NCBI GenBank assembly: GCA_016702745.1
Contig: JADJDJ010000001.1
Coordinates: forward strand, 806,001-870,000
Origin: Chitinophagaceae bacterium
Lineage (GTDB): Bacteria; Bacteroidota; Bacteroidia; Chitinophagales; Chitinophagaceae
Length of the DNA: 64,000 nt
Reading direction: 5' to 3'
Shown here: positions 18,995 to 28,478 of the stretch, piece by piece
How positions within the stretch are numbered: position 1 is the first letter of the stretch
Layout of the letters: each line of letters opens with the position of its first letter
Notes under the pieces: generated by a model
Databases searched by the model: none
The model's input: only the letters and a program-made list of their open reading frames with translations
Told to the model about the DNA's origin: nothing
Made by a program: the position numbers and the translations under genes

Positions 18995-20657
18995 ATGCAA
19001 GGAATCGAATTTTGGCAAATGCTTGCAGGGGTGGCCCTGTTCCTGCTGGGTACCCGGTTTATGGAAGAATCCCTCCGGCAAATGACCGGACGGCAATTCA
19101 AATTATTTCTTAAAAAGCAGACAGAGAATAAGGTAAAAGCCATTGTGGGTGGTGTATTGATTACGGCTTTATTGCAAAGCAGTTCGGTCGTCAACCTGCT
19201 GGTCCTGGCTTTTGTAGGTGCCAGGATCATCAGCACCCGGAATGCGCTGGCCCTGGTGCTGGGAGCCAACCTGGGTTCCACTATTACCGGCTGGATTGTG
19301 CTAATGGCAGGCTTTAGTTATAATATCAGCGAAATGGCATTGCCTGTAGCCGGTATTGCCGGGCTTGGATTTGCACTTTTCCCTCAACAGGGAAGGGGGC
19401 ATAACCTGAGCCGTTTTTTCCTCGGCTTCAGTTTCCTTTTTATTGGGTTGACCTATATGAAATCCGGAATGGAAGGGGTAGTGACCGGTTTGGATTTTAG
19501 TAGTATCAGTGATGCCCCGCTCGTGGTATTCCTGTTGAGCGGTTTTGTGATCACGACCCTCATTCAATCCAGTGCGGCCACCATGGCCATAATCCTGAGT
19601 GCCTTGTATGCGGGCGCCATCGGCTTTAATGATGGTATTGCCCTGATGCTGGGTTCGGAGTTAGGCACGACTATTAAATTATTTATTGCCGGTATCAGAG
19701 GGGCGCATTCAAAAAGAACGGTGGCCTATGGGGAATTTTATTTTCAATGTGGTTACGGTAACCATTGTATTTATTTTTCTTCAGCCACTGAGTCATTGGG
19801 TCACAGGTACCTTAGGCATCGGGGATGAACTTTTGGCCCTTGTATTTTTTCAGACCCTGGTTAACCTGCTGAGTATCCTGCTGTTTTATCCTTTTCTGGG
19901 GCAACTCAGCCGTTTTCTTGAAAACAGGAATAGCAGGAATGGGGATGAGACCCTTTATATACACCGTTCAGATTTGCAACTGCCACAAGCCGCGCTACTG
20001 GCTCTGGAAAACGAAACAAGAACCTTTATCAGGATGGTCCTGCAGTTTGCACAAGAGGCTTTCCAGCTTAAAGACAGTTCCTGCAGGGATACTACTATTA
20101 AGAAGCGGTATCAATCCATGAACGTTCAGGAAAAGTATGACCACCTTAAATTCCTGTATGGGGATATTCATGGCTTTTGTATCCGGCTGCATCAGCAGGT
20201 ACTGGGTCAGGAGGAAGCTTCCAAACTGGAACGGTTGGTAGCTGCCATCCGTAATGCCATGTATGCTGCAAAAAGTATCAAGGATGCTATTCCTGATATG
20301 CATCAGCTGGAGCATTCTTCCAATGATATTAAGTATGCTTTTTACGGGCAAACAAAGGAAGTATTACTCCTCTTCTCACAAAAGGCCTGTCCAATGCTGG
20401 ATATCGCTCATACACCGCTAGTGGAAGAGCTGGCAGAAATTTATCGGAAGGTTACGGTCGGATATGCCGGTACTGTACAGAATTTTTATATGGAAAATAC
20501 CGCCGGGGGTGTTAGTGAAACAGAAATCACCACCCTTCTCAATTTCAACAGAGAAATATATACCGCATTTAAATCCTTTGTATTTGCGATAAAAGATTGC
20601 CTGTTTGATAAAAAGGAAGCTGCATATTTCGATGAATTACCTGGGTTTATACGTTAA
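18995..20657 (+). CDS. Na/Pi cotransporter family protein with PhoU-like C-terminal domain, frameshifted
   Basis: About 553 residues when repaired. The membrane domain (about 1-310) carries the paired inverted QSSS/QSSA motifs of the PNaS family (LLQSSSVVNLLVLAFVGA and LIQSSAATMAIILSAL). The C-terminal about 240 residues are helical and PhoU-like. As read, the first frame ends at 19828. Removing one G from GGGG at 19730-19733 joins AYG directly to NFIFNVVTVTIVFIFL in the second frame. Predicted sodium-coupled phosphate uptake or export at the inner membrane. Confidence 0.88.
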
Positions 20658-20722
20658 CACATGAAGACCAGATGGATTGTTGTCGGATAAAATCTGAATT
20701 TTAAAAACAACGAAATATTTTT

Positions 20723-21372
20723 GCCACTAATTCACTAATAAAGACTTCGGGATAAATTTTTTTCGTGAATTCGTAGCAACTCTTCACGCTGATTTTTTTG
20801 GAGTAGGTCATGAAATAGGGGGGCTTGTCAATAATATTTTTTGCCACTGATTCGCTGATAAAGACTTCGGAATAAATTTTTTCGTGAATTCGTAGCTACT
20901 CTTCATGCTGATTTTTTTGAAGTAGGTCATGAAATAGGGGGGCTTGTCAATAATATTTTTAGCCACTGATTCACTAATAAAGACTTCGGAATAAATTTTT
21001 TCGTGAATTCGTAGCTACTCTTCATGCTGATTTTTTTGAAGTAGGTCATGAAATAGGGGGGGCTTGTCAATAATATTTTTAGCCACTGATTCACTAATAA
21101 AGACTTCGGAATAAATTTTTTCGTGAATTCGTAGCTACTCTTCACGCCGATTTTTTGAAGTAGGTCATGAAATAGGGGGGGCTTGTCAATAATATTTTTG
21201 CCACTGATTCACTAATAAAGACTTCGGAATAATTTTTTCGTGAATTCGTAGCTACTCTTCATGCTGATTTTTTGAAGTAGGTCATGAAATAGGGGGGCTT
21301 GTCAATAATATTTTTAGCCACTAATTCACTAATTAAGTACGAGAAATAATATTTTAGTGAATTCGTGGCAAC
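20723..21372. repeat. Tandem array of ~119-bp units with internal inverted repeats
   Basis: Units begin at 20723, 20843, 20962, 21082, 21200 and 21317 (spacing 120, 119, 120, 118, 117 bp); the last is partial and diverged. Each opens with GCCACTGATTCACTAA and, about 40-50 bases on, carries an inverted partner TTCGTGAATTCGTAGC, then a GTAGGTCATGAAATAGGGG and a CTTGTCAATAATAT stretch. Copies differ by a few bases and homopolymer length. Open frames across it are repeat artefacts. It fills the gap between the transporter and tRNA-Leu. Confidence 0.9.
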
Positions 21373-21500
21373 TCCTTTTTCTTGATTTCTTGTAGCGACA
21401 ATGGAGGTGAAAAAAATGATCTCTGCGTTTATATTTTTGATATCGGTTTAATTAGTTTGAACAAATAAGGGTTCAATGAGCAGAGACTTCGTGGAGCGAA

Positions 21501-21534
21501 ATAAAAAACCGGTACAATTTTATTTGTACCGGTT
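21501..21534 (-). terminator. Rho-independent terminator of tRNA-Leu
   Basis: On the minus strand an ACCGGTACAA stem, a six-base loop, the complementary TTGTACCGGT and then a T-rich run. It begins 9 bases past the tRNA 3' end. Confidence 0.75.
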
Positions 21535-21542
21535 GCTTTTAG

Positions 21543-21626
21543 TGCCCAGAACAGGAATCGAACCTGCACATCCTTGCGGACACCAGATTTTGAGTCTGAC
21601 GCGTCTACCAATTCCGCCATCTGGGC
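21543..21626 (-). tRNA. tRNA-Leu (CAA anticodon)
   Basis: 84-nt class II tRNA with a 7-bp acceptor stem (GCCCAGA / TCTGGGC), anticodon loop CTCAAAA giving CAA, a long variable arm, a T-arm with GGTTCGATTCC and discriminator A. CCA is not encoded. Flanked by its own -7 box and terminator. Confidence 0.96.
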
Positions 21627-21632
21627 AGGCTG

Positions 21633-21640
21633 CAAATGTA
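21633..21640 (-). promoter_or_regulatory. Bacteroidota -7 promoter box for tRNA-Leu
   Basis: TACATTTG on the minus strand, an exact TAnnTTTG match ending 7 bases before the mature tRNA 5' end. Confidence 0.65.
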
Positions 21641-21665
21641 AACGGGAAAGAGTAAAATCAGAAAT

Positions 21666-22178
21666 TTATATCATCCCTGAGGTACTATTATGCTGCTTCC
21701 GGATACGGTCAATATATTTTTTCTTGAAATAATATTCTTTCACCGCCAACAGATCAGCCTCCGTAGCTGTTTCATCCTGATATTGCTCAATAATGGCTTT
21801 TACCGGTGTGTAGATTTCAGTCTCAAGACGGGCAATGGACGCAGTTAAGCCGGAATTTTCACCCTCAAAATCCATCATGGATTCATTGATCTCCATCACT
21901 TCCATCAGGAATTCCGGGGGGAGGGTATATTTTTCTTCGTCTTCCAGCAATCCTTTCAGGGATAAAACATACCGGATGGTCTCATCGGGATGCTGAAAAG
22001 TCTGAAAAGCCTTGTTCAGCAGGGCTGACCGATCCAGCGCCAGGGCCTGTTCTTCCCCGGTACCGTTGACAAAGAAATCAGGGTGATATCTTCTGCTGAG
22101 TTCGAAATACTTACGGGGTAAAACCGATTTATCAACCTGTAACTGCACCGGGATCTCAAAAAGTTCAAAATAGTTCAT
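21666..22178 (-). CDS. hscB: Fe-S cluster co-chaperone HscB
   Basis: About 170 residues from the ATG at 22178 (MNYFELFEIPVQLQVD). An N-terminal J-domain with the HPD motif (SRRYHPDFF) is followed by a three-helix HSCB C-terminal domain. HscB recruits the Hsp70 HscA to the IscU scaffold for Fe-S cluster transfer. The frame reaches 22199, but the shorter start matches the family. It stands alone, without isc genes in view. Confidence 0.9.
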   Translation of the reverse strand: MNYFELFEIPVQLQVDKSVLPRKYFELSRRYHPDFFVNGTGEEQALALDRSALLNKAFQTFQHPDETIRYVLSLKGLLEDEEKYTLPPEFLMEVMEINESMMDFEGENSGLTASIARLETEIYTPVKAIIEQYQDETATEADLLAVKEYYFKKKYIDRIRKQHNSTSGMI

Positions 22179-22269
22179 GAAGGGGGACTTTAGGCACAAA
22201 AAATCTCAGTAAAATTGTCTTAGTTTGGTTACAAAATTAGATTCTTTGGATACAAATAAAGGAATTCGA

Positions 22270-22875
22270 ATGGAAGTGGTCAGGAATTTACCGGATGAGG
22301 AAATAATATCCGGATTGAAAACCGGGAAAGGGATGGAGGACATGATCCGAAGCCTATACCGGGGCTATTTTGAAAGCCTGAGCTGGTATGTGATGAACAA
22401 CAGCGGCAGCAGGCAGGATGCTGAGGATATTTTTCAGGAAGTGGTCGTCAGTTTTATCGACCTGGTACAAAAAGGCAAATTCAGGGGCGAATCAAGCATC
22501 AAAACCTTTCTGTATTCGATGAACCGGCATACCTGGCTGAATGAACTGAAAAGAAGGGGGAGGGCCCTGGCCAGGGAAGAAAAATATGAACGGGGGCAGG
22601 AAAGAGTGGAAATGGATACCAGTCACCAGATGGCTGACCGGGAAGAAAAAGCAGCAATTGCCTCCCTCGTGGCCGCCCTGGGAGATACCTGCAAAAAGAT
22701 CCTGACCCTGTTTTATTATGAAAACCTTTCGATGCGGGAAATAGTAGAAGCCACCGATTATGAAAATGAGCAGGTGGTTCGGAATAAAAAATACAAATGC
22801 CTGAAACAACTCGAACAAATGCTGCATGAAAAACCAGCATTAAAAGAGTCACTGAAAAACTTATTACATGGATAA
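22270..22875 (+). CDS. ECF-type RNA polymerase sigma factor
   Basis: About 201 residues from the ATG at 22270 (MEVVRNLPDEEI). Region 2 is visible in SRQDAEDIFQEVVVSFIDLVQKGKFRGESSIKTFLYSMNRHTWLNELKRR, and region 4 as a helix-turn-helix near LSMREIVEATDYENEQVVRNKKYKCL. It overlaps the downstream anti-sigma gene by 8 bp, so the two are translationally coupled. The regulon is unknown. Confidence 0.92.
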   Translation: MEVVRNLPDEEIISGLKTGKGMEDMIRSLYRGYFESLSWYVMNNSGSRQDAEDIFQEVVVSFIDLVQKGKFRGESSIKTFLYSMNRHTWLNELKRRGRALAREEKYERGQERVEMDTSHQMADREEKAAIASLVAALGDTCKKILTLFYYENLSMREIVEATDYENEQVVRNKKYKCLKQLEQMLHEKPALKESLKNLLHG

Positions 22876-23638
22876 TTCTACACAAGGTATGTCTGAAAAA
22901 CTGGTCATGTATCTGGACGGCGAATTGGCCGGACAGGAGAAAGCAGATTTTGAAAAACAACTGGAAGCCAACCCCGGATTACAGGAGGAATTGAACCGCC
23001 TACAGCAAACCAGATCCGCCGTACAGTATTTCGGACTACAGCAAAAAGTGGCCGGCATTCATCAGCAAATGATGCTTGAACTGGCCACACCGGTTTTCCC
23101 AATCAGCCGGGGCAAAAAAATACTCCGCTACAGCATGGCCGCAGCTGCTGCTGTGATCCTGCTGGTGGGCTCCTGGCTGGCATATAGTTTTTTCAGCCTG
23201 TCACCTGACAAAGTATTTGCTTCAGGCTATCATACCTATGAATTGAGTAATATGAGGAGTGGGGATGGTGCCGGTAGCACAGTCATTGAAAAAGCATTTG
23301 AAGGAAAACAGTTCGATGAAGTGCTGAAACTATACCGCGAAGGTTCGGGTATGGGTAACCGTGACCGCTTCCTGACTGCCATTGCCGCTTTAGAAAAGAA
23401 TAATGATCCCCTGGCTATTCGCCTTTTCAAAGAACAACTGGAGAGTAACAGGCTCAGTCCTAAGCCGGTTTATAATGATGAATCTGAATAATACCTGGCC
23501 CTTGGTTATATCAGAAACAAGGATTATGACTTCGCCCTTCCTTTATTGCAAAAAATTAAAGATGATCCCGAACATACTTACAACAGCAAGGTTACTACCC
23601 GGCTGATCCGGAAAGTGAGATTGCTGAAATGGAGATAA
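22868..23638 (+). CDS. Membrane anti-sigma factor, interrupted by in-frame TAA
   Basis: Predicted partner of the ECF sigma factor. An N-terminal cytoplasmic part (SEKLVMYLDGELAGQEKADFEKQLEANPGLQEEL) is of the anti-sigma/zinc-finger-like type without a clear zinc motif. One membrane helix (about 86-106, AAAAAVILLVGSWLAYSFF) and a TPR-like periplasmic part follow. Translation stops at TAA 23489-23491 after NDESE, but the same frame continues at once with YLALGYIRNKDYDFALPLLQ to a stop at 23636-23638. A single substitution from TAT/TAC (Tyr) would explain it. Confidence 0.8.
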
Positions 23639-23665
23639 TGCTTGCTTAAGGTTGATGGTCCCCCT

Positions 23666-23700
23666 TCCCGGCCCGGTTTGTTCCAGGCCGGGATTTTTTT
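23666..23700 (+). terminator. Rho-independent terminator after the sigma/anti-sigma pair
   Basis: Stem TCCCGGCC / GGCCGGGA around a 12-base loop, followed by seven T. It lies 28 bases past the reconstructed anti-sigma stop, not the premature one, which supports the longer gene. Confidence 0.8.
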
Positions 23701-23767
23701 GGTTACATCGGGAAGTCCGGCGTTGACTCATTCCTGTTAAGCAATTATTTCATTAAAAATCAACGTT

Positions 23768-24589
23768 ATGAAAACCAGGATCCTGGCCACCCTGATCTTC
23801 TCCCTTGCCAGCCTTTTTGTACTGTACTCCTGTCAGAAAGAACAAAACAGCAGCCAGCAACTCAATAGCCCGCATGCTGTAAAAATTTACCTGACAGACC
23901 ATCAGACACCGGTATTTGACAGTGTATTTATCGACATCCAGCGACTGGATGTAAAACTGGAAGATGATACCCTTCCCAATGATGGTTGGGTAAATCTGGT
24001 GATACGGCCGGGCATTTATAATATTCTACGTTTCCGGAACGGACTCGATACATTATTCGGTACCGGAAACCTGCCCAGTGCCCGGATTAAAAAATTAAGA
24101 CTAACCCTGGGTACAAGAAACACAGCGGTGCTGAATGGCCAGTCTTTCCCATTACGGGTGAAGGATGAAGACCGCGAAGTAGAAGTCAATATTGAGCCGG
24201 AGCATTATGATATCAGTAACGGACAGGTGCAATTATGGATTGATTTTGATGCCGGCAATTCAATCCAGGTGGATAATAGTGGTTCCGGAAACGGAAACGG
24301 TTACCGCCTTCGTTCGCATATCCGTTTATTCAGCAAGAGTAAATCAGGAAGAATTGAAGGCAGGGTATTGCCCCGTGCGGCCGATCCGATTGTGAAAGCT
24401 GTGATTGGAACAGATACGGCCACGGCCATACCTGAAGATGATGGAGAATTCAAAATTGTGGGACTGAGAGCCGGTACTTATCAATTGATAATCGATGGCC
24501 AGAATAATTTCAGAGATACGGTGATCAGTAATGTGGTGGTCAGAAATAATGAAGACACCCATGTGCCAGCAGTCACCCTTCGGCAATAA
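23768..24589 (+). CDS. DUF4382 lipoprotein
   Basis: 273 residues with a lipoprotein signal (MKTRILATLIFSLASLFVLYSC, Cys 22 as lipid site). A DUF4382 domain (about 35-190; AVKIYLTDHQTPVFDSVFIDIQRLDVKLED, ARIKKLRLTLG) is followed by a carboxypeptidase-regulatory-like beta domain (about 195-273; GRIEGRVLPRAADPIVKAVIGTDTATAIPEDDGEFKIVGL). Envelope protein of unknown role. Confidence 0.85.
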   Translation: MKTRILATLIFSLASLFVLYSCQKEQNSSQQLNSPHAVKIYLTDHQTPVFDSVFIDIQRLDVKLEDDTLPNDGWVNLVIRPGIYNILRFRNGLDTLFGTGNLPSARIKKLRLTLGTRNTAVLNGQSFPLRVKDEDREVEVNIEPEHYDISNGQVQLWIDFDAGNSIQVDNSGSGNGNGYRLRSHIRLFSKSKSGRIEGRVLPRAADPIVKAVIGTDTATAIPEDDGEFKIVGLRAGTYQLIIDGQNNFRDTVISNVVVRNNEDTHVPAVTLRQ

Positions 24590-24630
24590 GTTTTTTGTTA
24601 CCTGTGATCAACCAGCTGCAACATCGCAGT

Positions 24631-27459
24631 TTATACCTGCCGGTTCGAACGTTCCGGCAGGTTCTTTCTTTTCAGGAAATAATAAGTCAGCAGGATGATC
24701 ACAATACCAGTAGCCACCCAGGGCCAGTTACTTCTTTTGTGATCAGGTTCATACTCTCCGATCAGCACCAGGTGCGCCCAGTAATTGGGCGATTTCAGAG
24801 CAGGATCTATTTCCTGTGATTTCAGAAAATCAATCTTGGCCATCTGCAGGGCTTTGTCCTTTGTTTCATTTTTTCCCAGGTAGTAGTGCAGTCGTTGGGA
24901 GATATAGGCAGTAGCTCTGTCTTCTGCCTTCCATAACGAGGTAATAATGTTCGGACAGCCGGCATAGGCAAAAGCTCTGGAGAGGCTCATCATCCCTTCT
25001 CCTTTCACCAGTTTGCCGGTGCCGGTTTCGCAGGCACTCAGGATAATCAGATCGGTGGTGTCCAGCTGTAAGTTATAAATTTCACGGGCATACAACCTGG
25101 AGGCGTTGTTGCCGGGATAAAAAGAAATAAAGGAACGTAAGGGGTTTTCATTGTTTACACTGGCATGGGTGGCCAGGTGAATAATCCGGTTGTGGTTGGC
25201 AAACTGTAAAAAATTTTCCCGGGTAGCGCTCTCATCCAGTAATGTACGTCCATTCAGGTTGCTGATCTCTTCTGCCGAAGCCGGTAGCCGGCTGAAGATG
25301 CTGTTTGAATCAGAATAACCTGCTTTAGAAAAAGGGGCGAATGAAACCAGGGACTGGGTACTGGTATTGCCAGTCTGATTACCAAGCAGGGCGGTGGAAT
25401 ACTGGTATTGGATCGCATATTTTTCTATCAGGTAACGGCGACGATCATCCTGCAACACTTCAAAGGGGAGGTAATGCAGTTCATCATCAGGAATAATAAT
25501 GAGTCGTTTGATCTGAGCCAGATAGCCTTCTGCCGGTCCGATCAGCAATTTCCAGAGTCTGCCTGCTGCAGCATTGCCGCTATAACGTTGTTCGCCGGAA
25601 TGCTGGTGCAAGGCTGTTTTCAGCTGTTCAATTTCTTCATAAAACTGTTTGTTGATTGGTTCGAGGCGGAAGTCAAATTTTCCGGCTGTAATCATCAGGA
25701 TCAGTAAATCATTTTCGGAAAGATGATAAGAGAGAATGGCCGTGCTGTTATCCAGTTTCCGGTGCAACTGATTAACGGATGGAATTTTCTCCGCTGCCAA
25801 TGCCTGTCGTTTAAGCGGATCTGTATTGATCTCTTCATTCACTTTACCGAGTTCAATTTCCAGATCGCGGATCGATGTTGCCAGCGATGACAGGGTGCTG
25901 CTGTCACGGATGGATTCAGACCGGAGTGATAATCGGGTGATGGAAGACTGGATAGCAGCTTTACGGATAAAAAGGGGATCCTTTCCTTCACTTGATTCAT
26001 TGATTTGCTGGAGGGTGTTATTCAGGGAAAGGACTGAAGCTTTGTTACGCTGATCAAATAAATAAACCTGTTCCAGGAATTCTTTGTTTTTAGTGAGCTT
26101 AAATAACTGAATGCCGATATCGATGGGCCGGTTATGGACATCGTGTTTTATTTTTCCAATAAAGAGCCTGGCTTCATCAGAGTTATAGGTTTGTTCTACG
26201 TATTCCGCCAGCCGGAATGCTGACTGATAGGCTGCGAATGCAGCATTCAGTGTTTCAGTGCGGTTGTCCTCATGGTAAATCCGTGCAAAGGCTTCCGCTT
26301 TATTGCAGAGAGTGTTAAACAGGTTGATATAAGAAAAAATACCAGTGAAGGAAACTGGGTTACTGGCTGGATCCTCGTTATCAAACCCAGGGGTAAACTG
26401 GGTAATGGCCAATTGATAACTGGCCAGTGCCTTGTCATAGGCATCTTCTTTTAAATGCAGATCCCCCAGGTACCGGAGTGTTAATCCATGTTGCAGATTT
26501 TTTTGCGACTTATTCCATTTGTTATTTTCGGCAACGGCCAGTTGCAGGTAATACAAAGCTGAATCCTCTTTTCCTAAACCAATGAATACCTGACTGATAT
26601 CGTTATATAACCGGATAATCGTCCGGTTAGCATAATGAACCCGTCGAAGTAATTGAAGGGCCTCTTCTGGTTTGCCCGTCCGGAACCGGATGTTTCCGGT
26701 ATTATGCAGGATGTCATTCAGGTGCAGGGTATCTTTCAAAAGATCTTCATAGATTTTGCCTGCTTTTTCATATTCTTCCAGTTTAGTATAAGTGGCCGCC
26801 AGGTTGATCTTATAATTCGCCATCATGGATCTTCCGGTTTCCCCGGTTAATTGCATGGTTTGGATGGCCTTGGTAAAATAATGACTGGCTTCACTATAGT
26901 TACCTGACTCAAAATAGAGGGCCCCCAGTGTATTCATCAGCCTTTCGGTTTCAGTAAGGCGCACCGGACTGGAAGCTGATATTTTTTCTGCCAGGCGATA
27001 GAGAATCCGGGCTGAGTCAAATTTGCTTTCTGTATATAAAATGCCACCCAGGTATATCAGCGGACTGAAAGTAAAACTGTCAGGGATGGCCCTGGTCTTC
27101 CGCTGCAGATTGATCCCTTTCAGGTACCAGTTTTTCGCAAGACTGTTACTGTCAAAATAATGGTAAAGGATAGCTGTTTTGATCTGGCAGTGAAAAAGCA
27201 GGGAGTCGTAAACCGGACTCAATGTTTCCAACTCTTTTCCCAATGGCTCGAAAATGCGAAGGGAGGAAAGATTCAGGGCTGCTTCTTTTTCTTCATCATA
27301 CCGGGCAGCATAAGAAATGTATTCTGCATCCTGGTACAGTTTATCCGCTTTTTGGTAATCATTAAGCAAAGCTTCCGCATTCCTGCGAGGGCGGGAAGAT
27401 TGGGAAAAACTGAACAGGAAAATTAAAAGAAAAAGGACCGCACCGGTTGTTTTGCTCAT
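24631..27459 (-). CDS. Exported TPR-CHAT protein with C-terminal membrane anchor
   Basis: 942 residues: signal peptide, TPR array (about 130-400; LGALYFESGNYSEASHYFTKAI), a helical linker, CHAT domain (about 600-880) with the His in HLATHASV and the Cys in LSACETGTGK, then one membrane helix (about 907-927, WPWVATGIVIILLTYYFL) and a basic tail. The CHAT domain faces the periplasm if the signal is cleaved and the tail is cytoplasmic. Same architecture as the gene at 6929 but diverged in sequence. Confidence 0.92.
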   Translation of the reverse strand: MSKTTGAVLFLLIFLFSFSQSSRPRRNAEALLNDYQKADKLYQDAEYISYAARYDEEKEAALNLSSLRIFEPLGKELETLSPVYDSLLFHCQIKTAILYHYFDSNSLAKNWYLKGINLQRKTRAIPDSFTFSPLIYLGGILYTESKFDSARILYRLAEKISASSPVRLTETERLMNTLGALYFESGNYSEASHYFTKAIQTMQLTGETGRSMMANYKINLAATYTKLEEYEKAGKIYEDLLKDTLHLNDILHNTGNIRFRTGKPEEALQLLRRVHYANRTIIRLYNDISQVFIGLGKEDSALYYLQLAVAENNKWNKSQKNLQHGLTLRYLGDLHLKEDAYDKALASYQLAITQFTPGFDNEDPASNPVSFTGIFSYINLFNTLCNKAEAFARIYHEDNRTETLNAAFAAYQSAFRLAEYVEQTYNSDEARLFIGKIKHDVHNRPIDIGIQLFKLTKNKEFLEQVYLFDQRNKASVLSLNNTLQQINESSEGKDPLFIRKAAIQSSITRLSLRSESIRDSSTLSSLATSIRDLEIELGKVNEEINTDPLKRQALAAEKIPSVNQLHRKLDNSTAILSYHLSENDLLILMITAGKFDFRLEPINKQFYEEIEQLKTALHQHSGEQRYSGNAAAGRLWKLLIGPAEGYLAQIKRLIIIPDDELHYLPFEVLQDDRRRYLIEKYAIQYQYSTALLGNQTGNTSTQSLVSFAPFSKAGYSDSNSIFSRLPASAEEISNLNGRTLLDESATRENFLQFANHNRIIHLATHASVNNENPLRSFISFYPGNNASRLYAREIYNLQLDTTDLIILSACETGTGKLVKGEGMMSLSRAFAYAGCPNIITSLWKAEDRATAYISQRLHYYLGKNETKDKALQMAKIDFLKSQEIDPALKSPNYWAHLVLIGEYEPDHKRSNWPWVATGIVIILLTYYFLKRKNLPERSNRQV
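24635..24672 (+). terminator. Probable terminator at the DUF4382/TPR-CHAT convergence
   Basis: Perfect 9-bp arms ACCTGCCGG / CCGGCAGGT followed by a T-rich TCTTTCTTTT. It overlaps the last codons of the convergent TPR-CHAT gene. It would end transcription from the lipoprotein gene. Confidence 0.55.
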
Positions 27460-27476
27460 GAGAGGGGATTACCCTT

Positions 27477-27484
27477 CAAAAGTA
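27477..27484 (-). promoter_or_regulatory. Bacteroidota -7 promoter box for the TPR-CHAT gene
   Basis: TACTTTTG on the minus strand, an exact TAnnTTTG match, 18 bases before the start codon. It separates this gene from the lipoprotein gene upstream. Confidence 0.5.
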
Positions 27485-27500
27485 ATGGTTGTAACGCATT

Positions 27501-28301
27501 TTACTGACCAATCACAATCACACAGGGGGGGCGGGGTTTGGCAACTGCACTAATACCTTCAACTGAACTGGCGCCATTACCGCGAAGAAAAACACCGTCG
27601 GCCGTTCTTGAATTGAGTGTTTCCCAAAGATCAGCAGGTACATCGGCCATGGTATCGTACCAGTATAAAAGTACTTTCAGCTTATTTTCTCTTTTACCAC
27701 TGGCATCATTGATTTTGTAACGGATCTCAAAAGTCTCCCTTCTGTCGTTACGGGGTATCGTTCCGAAAACACCATTACGAACAGTCTGTGCCAGGTTGAT
27801 GGTGCCATCAGTGGTTTTTACAGCGCAACCGGCCCCATTACAGATATTTCCTTCGTCAAAGCTGGAACCTGCCAGTGGTAGTGTTCTGCTGACACTTGAA
27901 TTGTAAACAGGAAAGGCAACGGAATCACCCGTTGAAAGGTGATAGAATTTATCGAGAAATGTGATACCCGATAAAACGACCTTGGTTTCAGTCTTAGTGC
28001 CGTCAGGAGCAGTATGGGTAATCCGGTAGCGAAGACCGGTTTCACTATTGGTAACATTGATGGCTCCGGTGGTTTCATCTATTTCTATCCCTTCTGGAAA
28101 TCCGGTATAAGTGCCCGGCCTTTGTTTTGTGGGGGAAACAATATAATCACCTGCTGTTGGTTTCATGTACAGGATCGAATCCCCATAACTGAGCACATAG
28201 GGCCCGGTATCAGGGTCATCTGTTTTTGTATCTTTTGTACAGGATATAATCCCGGCAGACAATGCCAGCATTAAAACAGCAGTGGGGAAAAGTTGACGCA
28301 T
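27501..28301 (-). CDS. Lipoprotein of unknown function
   Basis: 266 residues with a lipoprotein signal peptide ending at SAGIISC (Cys 21). The mature part begins with an acidic linker (TKDTKTDDPDTGP) and continues as beta-rich sequence with repeated short strands (GIEIDETTGAINVTNSETGLRYRITH). It has a cysteine pair in GNICNGAGC that could bind metal or form a disulfide. The C-terminus is unusual: AVAKPRPPCVIVIGQ. I do not recognise a family. Confidence 0.75.
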   Translation of the reverse strand: MRQLFPTAVLMLALSAGIISCTKDTKTDDPDTGPYVLSYGDSILYMKPTAGDYIVSPTKQRPGTYTGFPEGIEIDETTGAINVTNSETGLRYRITHTAPDGTKTETKVVLSGITFLDKFYHLSTGDSVAFPVYNSSVSRTLPLAGSSFDEGNICNGAGCAVKTTDGTINLAQTVRNGVFGTIPRNDRRETFEIRYKINDASGKRENKLKVLLYWYDTMADVPADLWETLNSRTADGVFLRGNGASSVEGISAVAKPRPPCVIVIGQ

Positions 28302-28478
28302 CCAGGGCCTTTTTATTTTGTAACCGCCAAATCCGGTATTGTAACCAGGATTTTTTTGATCAGTAAAATATAATCAAAGTTACAACATTTATCATGCCAG
28401 CTTTCTGATTTAAATCAGTTTGTTTAGGATGGCTGAAAGCGGCAACTTTGGGGCCTACAATTAACGATAAAGCGCTGT

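Noticed and set aside
20927..21145. 72-residue minus-strand frame with an internal duplicated peptide
   Set aside because: It lies inside the tandem array; the peptide repeat only mirrors the DNA repeat and has no start or product support.
20723..21372. CRISPR array
   Set aside because: The units are contiguous, with no variable spacers of constant length, and no cas genes are near.
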